The notes under the pieces are model-generated. The model did not search any database. It was not told the DNA's origin and worked only from the letters and a program-made list of their open reading frames with translations. A program made the translations under genes and the position numbers. DNA of 64,000 bases from Paenibacillus borealis (GTDB lineage Bacteria; Bacillota; Bacilli; Paenibacillales; Paenibacillaceae): contig NZ_CP009285.1 in the NCBI RefSeq assembly GCF_000758665.1, positions 5,952,001 through 6,016,000 on the forward strand, in the 5' to 3' direction. The stretch's first letter is position 1. Every line of letters starts with the position of its first letter. Shown here piece after piece: positions 59,929 to 64,000 of this stretch.

Positions 59929-61419
59929 GTGAGCAAAGAAGCAGCAGTAAATATCAGTTCCATAAGAAAAGGTCCCATCGTGGTCATTATGATTTTGGGT
60001 GCTTTTCTTGCGACACTGAATCAGACGATTATGAGTGTTGTGCTGCCGGAATTAATGATTGATTTCAGCATATCAGCTTCCACCGCCCAGTGGCTGACAA
60101 CCGGTTATATGCTGGTTAGCGGTGTCCTGATTCCGATTACAGCCTATTTGATGCAACGGTTTACGACGCGGGAGCTTTTCCAGACTTCAATGGTTATTTT
60201 TCTGGCCGGAACGGTTATATCGGCGCTCGCAACAAACTTCCCAGTTCTGTTAACCGGACGCCTGACGCAGGCAGTAGGCTCTGGAATTATTATGCCGCTG
60301 CTGATGAATGTGATTCTAACCCTCTATCCTCCTGAGAAACGGGGGGCAGCTATGGGCATGGTCGGGTTAGCCGTCATTTTCGCTCCGGCGGTTGGACCTA
60401 CTCTGGCAGGATATATTCTGGAAAGCTACAGCTGGGAAACCATGTTTTACGGGATGATCCCTTTGGTCTCCATAATTATTATTGGCGGCTTCATCTATTT
60501 AAAGAATGTATCGGTGCGCTCCTATGCCAAACTGGACCTGTTAAGCGTCGTGATCTCCACAATCGGCTTGGGAACCTTGCTGTATGGCTTCAGCCGGGCT
60601 GGCAGCGAAGGCTGGTTAAGCACCGAAGTTCTCTTATCTCTTGGTGTGGGCGTCCTATCCCTTGGCTTATTTACCTGGCGGCAGCTGGTGTCCCAGAGTC
60701 CGCTTCTGGAGCTCCGCGCCTTCAAATATAAGATGTTCTCCTTAACCACTATTATCAATATGGCGGTTACGATCGTTATGTATGCTGATATGATATTGCT
60801 CCCGCTGTATCTGCAGAATGCCCGTGGTTACACGGCCATGGAGTCCGGATTCCTGCTGCTTCCCGGCTCGCTGGTGATGGGCATCCTGATGCCGGTTACC
60901 GGTAAGCTGTTCGACAGGTTCGGCGCCAAATGGCTTGCCATCACCGGTTTACTGATTCTGATTGCTACGACCATCAGCTTTACTAACTTAACAGACTCGA
61001 CCGGCTACCTGTACATGGTCCTCATGTCAACCGGCCGGCGAATCGGATTAGCCATGATCCTTATGCCTATTCAAACCGCAGGGTTGAATCAGCTGCCAGC
61101 CAAGCTTAATGCACACGGAACCGCCATTTCCAATACGGTTAAACAAGTAGCCGGCGCTGTAGGTACTTCTCTGCTCGTTACCGTCATGGCAAGCAGCACC
61201 AAGACGCATATGCAGGATTTGATGGCCGCAGGCGGGACACAGGAGCATTCGCTTATGGAAGCTTCTATCCAGGGGATTAATGATGCTTACCTCGTAATTG
61301 TGGGAATCAGCATCATCGGTCTATTGCTCTCCTTGTTCATCAAGCGTGTCGGGCAACCCTCACAGGAGGATTCCGACATTAAGCTGAAGAAGCTGAATGT
61401 GGAAGAGGCACGAAATTAA
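59929..61419 (+). CDS. DHA2-family multidrug efflux transporter
   Basis: A 496-residue MFS pump with 14 predicted membrane segments. Motif A-like and C regions are visible: LATLNQTIMSVVLPELMIDF in helix 1, TGRLTQAVGSGIIMPLLMN and the antiporter motif AVIFAPAVGPTLAGYILESY in helix 5. GTG start at 59929 with GAAAGGG 9 bases upstream; a TTG 18 bases earlier overlaps that site. It exports drugs or toxic metabolites with proton exchange. Last gene of the operon downstream of the paired two-component locus, so it is a candidate target of that system. Confidence 0.9.
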   Translation: MSKEAAVNISSIRKGPIVVIMILGAFLATLNQTIMSVVLPELMIDFSISASTAQWLTTGYMLVSGVLIPITAYLMQRFTTRELFQTSMVIFLAGTVISALATNFPVLLTGRLTQAVGSGIIMPLLMNVILTLYPPEKRGAAMGMVGLAVIFAPAVGPTLAGYILESYSWETMFYGMIPLVSIIIIGGFIYLKNVSVRSYAKLDLLSVVISTIGLGTLLYGFSRAGSEGWLSTEVLLSLGVGVLSLGLFTWRQLVSQSPLLELRAFKYKMFSLTTIINMAVTIVMYADMILLPLYLQNARGYTAMESGFLLLPGSLVMGILMPVTGKLFDRFGAKWLAITGLLILIATTISFTNLTDSTGYLYMVLMSTGRRIGLAMILMPIQTAGLNQLPAKLNAHGTAISNTVKQVAGAVGTSLLVTVMASSTKTHMQDLMAAGGTQEHSLMEASIQGINDAYLVIVGISIIGLLLSLFIKRVGQPSQEDSDIKLKKLNVEEARN

Positions 61420-61468
61420 GTAAGAATGTACTCATTGATTTTGCGCGACGTTCCCATATTCTCTATCC

Positions 61469-61507
61469 AAATAACCTCACTTCTAACGATTAGGAGTGAG
61501 GTTATTT
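61469..61507. terminator. Terminator after the efflux pump gene
   Basis: AAATAACCTCACT (61469-61481) and AGTGAGGTTATTT (61495-61507) form a perfect 13-bp stem followed by a short T-rich stretch. The U-tract is weak, so termination may be partial. Confidence 0.75.
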
Positions 61508-61558
61508 GTGTTTGAAATATGACACGGATCTTAATAATAAAAATAATGGGCAATGATA

Positions 61559-61587
61559 TTGACGGAAATCCACTGTAAGCGTATACT
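61559..61587 (+). promoter_or_regulatory. SigA promoter of the glucitol operon
   Basis: TTGACG (61559-61564) and TATACT (61582-61587) are 17 bases apart, 73 bases before the regulator start codon. Confidence 0.8.
61574..61586 (+). promoter_or_regulatory. cre-like site for CcpA
   Basis: TGTAAGCGTATAC matches most of the core of the Bacillus cre consensus and overlaps the -10 box, the usual place for carbon catabolite repression. Flanking positions are imperfect. Confidence 0.6.
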
Positions 61588-61600
61588 AAACCCAAGATAA

Positions 61601-61636
61601 TTGCACATTTGATTATATTAATTTGCACATTTGTGC
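61601..61636 (+). promoter_or_regulatory. Direct-repeat operator of the SorC-type regulator
   Basis: TTGCACATTTG occurs at 61601-61611 and 61623-61633, 22 bases apart (about two helical turns), just after the transcription start. The second copy extends into the inverted repeat GCACA-TT-TGTGC (61625-61636). The spacing fits a tetrameric SorC/DeoR-type repressor controlling its own operon. Confidence 0.65.
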
Positions 61637-61659
61637 TGAGTGAGAGTGAGGCAGCTCCA

Positions 61660-62622
61660 ATGAATGAAGAAGAGAAAAAAATATTGGTCCAGGTCGCGAA
61701 AATGTATTATTTGGAGGATTTAACCCAGAGCGATATATCCAAACGTCTGGGAATCTACCGTACATCCATCAGCCGTCTGCTCAAGAAGGCACGGGATGAG
61801 GGTATCGTACAGATCAACATTATAGATGAGGCCAGTACCCATTTTGAAATGGAAAACCGCCTCAAGCAGTTGTTTGGTCTCCAGGAGGTGATTATCGTCG
61901 CTTCCCATGAGAGCATGTCAGGTAATGACAAAATCAAGTCCGTGGGCAGAGCCGGTGCGGAACTGCTGAGCAAGATGATTAAAGACGAGGATGTGGTCGG
62001 TTTTGCCTGGGGAAGAACGATGGGCAGCCTGATCGGCGAGTTTAATGATTGTCCGCAAAGATCGGCGCATTTTGTCCCTCTTGTCGGTGGTCCCGGAGAC
62101 ATGGAGACCAAATATCATGTCAATGCAATCGTCTACAGCATCGCAACGGATTTTGGCGGGGAAGCACATATGATTGATGCAGCAGCCGTTCTGGAGCGCA
62201 AGGAAACCAGGAATGAAATTATGAACTCCAACTACTTCCGTAAAATCACAGAGCTATGGGATAAGCTTACGGTAGCAGTAGTGGGTATTGGCGCCCCTAT
62301 CAGCAACTCCAATATGATCTGGACCGGATTTTTGGGAGACAAAGAAATCAAACATCTGAACAACCATGATGCCGTCGGCGATATCTGTTCACGGTTCTAT
62401 GATTCACAGGGGAATGCGGTAAATTCGGAGCTGGCCGAGCGCACAATCGCTATTCCGCTGGAACGGCTGCGGGATACCCGGTATACCCTTGCACTCGCGG
62501 AGTCTATCGAGAAGGCCCCTTCGATTCTTGGCGCCATCCGCGGCAAATATATCAATGCCCTGGTCACCAACGAAGAGACCGCTGCCGAGGTGCTGCGGCT
62601 GGCCGGGGATTCAGCTGGCTAA
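61660..62622 (+). CDS. SorC/DeoR-type sugar-binding transcriptional regulator
   Basis: A 320-residue regulator with an N-terminal helix-turn-helix (LTQSDISKRLGIYRTSISRL) and a sugar-phosphate-binding domain of the SorC family (about 60-320; VVGFAWGRTMGSLIGEF, FVPLVGGPGDMETKYHVNAI). The ATG at 61660 has GAGTGAGG 8 bases upstream; the longer frame begins inside the operator and is unlikely. It heads the glucitol PTS operon and is expected to respond to sorbitol 6-phosphate or another sugar phosphate. Confidence 0.9.
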   Translation: MNEEEKKILVQVAKMYYLEDLTQSDISKRLGIYRTSISRLLKKARDEGIVQINIIDEASTHFEMENRLKQLFGLQEVIIVASHESMSGNDKIKSVGRAGAELLSKMIKDEDVVGFAWGRTMGSLIGEFNDCPQRSAHFVPLVGGPGDMETKYHVNAIVYSIATDFGGEAHMIDAAAVLERKETRNEIMNSNYFRKITELWDKLTVAVVGIGAPISNSNMIWTGFLGDKEIKHLNNHDAVGDICSRFYDSQGNAVNSELAERTIAIPLERLRDTRYTLALAESIEKAPSILGAIRGKYINALVTNEETAAEVLRLAGDSAG

Positions 62623-62648
62623 CACCACTATGGAGGGGAATGATCCGG

Positions 62649-63071
62649 ATGGGCTTACTGATTATTGCTGCGGCTCTCGCCTGGCTGCTGCAGGGAATGC
62701 TGGGACTTCTGCAAATCAGGAATTTCAATAGAAAATATACAGAGCTTAGAAGACTCGGACGTGTAGCCATCGGCAAACAAACCGGCAAATTCAGAGCCGG
62801 AACGGTGGTCATGTTCGCCATTGATAAGGACACCCGGATTATGCAGGCCGCTCGAATGCAGGGTGTCACCGTATTTTCGAGGATGCGGCAGCTTAAGGGA
62901 TTTGAAGGCCGGCATTTACTGGGATTAACTGAACAAGATATGCGCCATTGCAACAAGCTGATCCGTGCCGCCATCATGGATGCGCTGAACAATTGTGACA
63001 TTATCCTGAAGGGGGGTGAACTTAAGGTCAGGAAATCCTGGCTGGAACGGTTAATGCCCGCAAAAAAATAA
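62649..63071 (+). CDS. gutM: Glucitol operon activator GutM
   Basis: A 140-residue protein of the GutM family (glucitol operon activator). An N-terminal membrane segment ([20 protein letters not shown]) is followed by the family core [20 protein letters not shown] and [20 protein letters not shown] at 62649 suits GGAGGGG (62632-62638) better than the ATG at 62640, which is one base away from it. It lies between the regulator and the PTS EIIC gene, the order seen in Gram-positive gut operons. Confidence 0.9.
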   Translation: MGLLIIAAALAWLLQGMLGLLQIRNFNRKYTELRRLGRVAIGKQTGKFRAGTVVMFAIDKDTRIMQAARMQGVTVFSRMRQLKGFEGRHLLGLTEQDMRHCNKLIRAAIMDALNNCDIILKGGELKVRKSWLERLMPAKK

Positions 63072-63087
63072 AAGAGGTGAGGTTAGT

Positions 63088-63633
63088 ATGAATGTAGTTA
63101 CAAATTTGGCTTCAGGCTTCATGGATTTGTTCCGTGCCGGCGGTGAAACGTTTATGAGCCTGGTCACAGGAATCATCCCCCTGCTTATAATGCTGCTGGT
63201 AGCCATGAACTCGCTGATTCAACTGATTGGCCAGGATAAGGTAGAAAAAGTCGCACGTAAATCGGCCCGGAATCCTTTCACACGTTATTTCGTTCTGCCC
63301 GTCATAGGTACTTTCATTTTGGCCAATCCGATGACCCTATCCTTGGGAAGATTTCTGCCCGAGAAGTATAAACCGAGCTATTATGCCGCAGCCTCTTATT
63401 CCTGCCATACCCACAACGGGCTGTTCCCGCATGTGAATCCGGGCGAGCTGTTCGTATTCCTGGGCATTGCAGCCGGCATCACAGCACTGGGACTTGATAC
63501 TACCGAACTAGCCGTACGTTACTTCCTGGTGGGCATAGTGACGAATTTCCTCAGAGGCTGGGTCACCGACTTAACCACCGCTTATGTATCGAAGCAGCAA
63601 AGCGTCAAATTAAAAGAAACTGTGAGTCTTTAG
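63088..63633 (+). CDS. srlA: PTS glucitol/sorbitol-specific EIIC component
   Basis: A 181-residue membrane component that carries sorbitol across the membrane during phosphorylation. Family stretches are [40 protein letters not shown] and [30 protein letters not shown] precedes the ATG, 16 bases after gutM. EIIB follows 12 bases later. Confidence 0.95.
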   Translation: MNVVTNLASGFMDLFRAGGETFMSLVTGIIPLLIMLLVAMNSLIQLIGQDKVEKVARKSARNPFTRYFVLPVIGTFILANPMTLSLGRFLPEKYKPSYYAAASYSCHTHNGLFPHVNPGELFVFLGIAAGITALGLDTTELAVRYFLVGIVTNFLRGWVTDLTTAYVSKQQSVKLKETVSL

Positions 63634-63645
63634 GAAGGAGGGAGA

Positions 63646-64000
63646 AATGAAAATGGAGACTTACAAATCAGTGAGGGTATCAGCCGGACCCGGCGGTTTT
63701 GGCGGACCACTCATTATCACACCGACAGAGGTGAAGAACAAAGTCGTCTATGTGACCGGAGGAACACGGCCGGCAATCGCGGAGCGGATCGGAGAATTAA
63801 CAGGTGCCGAGCTGGTGGATGGTTTCAAAACAAGTGTCCCCGAGCAGGAAATCATTTGTGTGGTTATTGACTGCGGCGGAACCTTGAGATGCGGCCTCTA
63901 TCCGCAAAAAGGGATTCTCACCATTAATCTGCTGCCTACCGGCAAAAGCGGACCTCTAGCCAAACATATTACGGAAGATATCTATGTCTCAGGGGTTAAG
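63646..64000 (+). CDS. srlE: PTS glucitol/sorbitol-specific EIIB component, 5' part
   Basis: The first 118 codons of the EIIB(C2) subunit, running off the right edge. The phosphocysteine region is [16 protein letters not shown] (about residues 77-92), and the start [20 protein letters not shown] is characteristic. AGGAGGGAG precedes the ATG. EIIA and sorbitol-6-phosphate dehydrogenase genes are expected beyond the window. Confidence 0.93.

Noticed and set aside
1..64000. CRISPR arrays, tRNA or rRNA genes, intact insertion sequences, prophage
   Set aside because: No regularly spaced repeats, cloverleaf-like or rRNA-like sequence, transposase or phage structural genes were seen on either strand.

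Overview
The window looks like a chromosomal segment of a Paenibacillus-type Bacillales bacterium. The reasons are the many AraC/YesMN-regulated sugar ABC transporters, GH43/GH51 arabinan enzymes, an S-layer-homology (SLH) surface protein, strong AGGAGG ribosome sites, frequent TTG/GTG starts, and the mid-GC coding sequence. No rRNA, tRNA, CRISPR array or intact mobile element was seen.

Layout. 1-6710 (minus): a YesM/YesN two-component pair, a three-gene sugar ABC importer and the start of a GH43 glycosidase, a typical (arabino)xylo-oligosaccharide uptake locus. 7391-13642 (plus): a membrane-bound AraC-type sensor-regulator followed by an Lpl-like lipoprotein/permease/permease set. 13805-19377: a GNAT acetyltransferase, a strongly folded leader RNA with terminator ahead of a PAS hybrid kinase, a DUF3231 protein, a LysE exporter that appears to start at ATT, and an amino acid permease. 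19455-24761 (minus): an arabinan operon, GH51-GH43x2-GH43, with a clear promoter and a palindromic operator. 25066-27316: an AT-rich islet holding a 5'-truncated gene, two small membrane genes and the wreck of a serine recombinase. 27601-33108: a GAF kinase, a methyltransferase-like protein and a very large 7TMR-DISM kinase.

33171-51126 is the most interesting part. On the minus strand lie a GntR/UTRA regulator, a glycyl radical enzyme of unknown substrate (GCxE active site) and its radical-SAM activase. Divergent from them runs a 13-kb organosulfonate cluster: class III aminotransferase, TauCAB importer, SsuD monooxygenase, SsuB, SsuA, two tandem SsuC permeases, a YtcJ-like amidohydrolase, a PLP decarboxylase/lyase and a GPH-type transporter. 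Two overlapping palindromes sit on both divergent promoters, so the regulator probably controls the sulfonate operon and itself. The glycyl radical enzyme may therefore be a C-S lyase acting with the aminotransferase, an inference that needs testing.

51614-59907 holds an SLH surface protein with a transcobalamin-like domain order, then an OmpR-type two-component system surrounded by two paralogous membrane proteins, a chemoreceptor-like protein and small membrane proteins. Two of these genes carry an almost identical 56-bp promoter module with direct repeats, a likely regulon of the system. 59929-61419 is a DHA2 drug-efflux-type pump. 61559 to the right edge is a glucitol/sorbitol PTS operon (SorC-type regulator, GutM, EIIC, start of EIIB) with a promoter, a cre-like site and direct-repeat operators in view.
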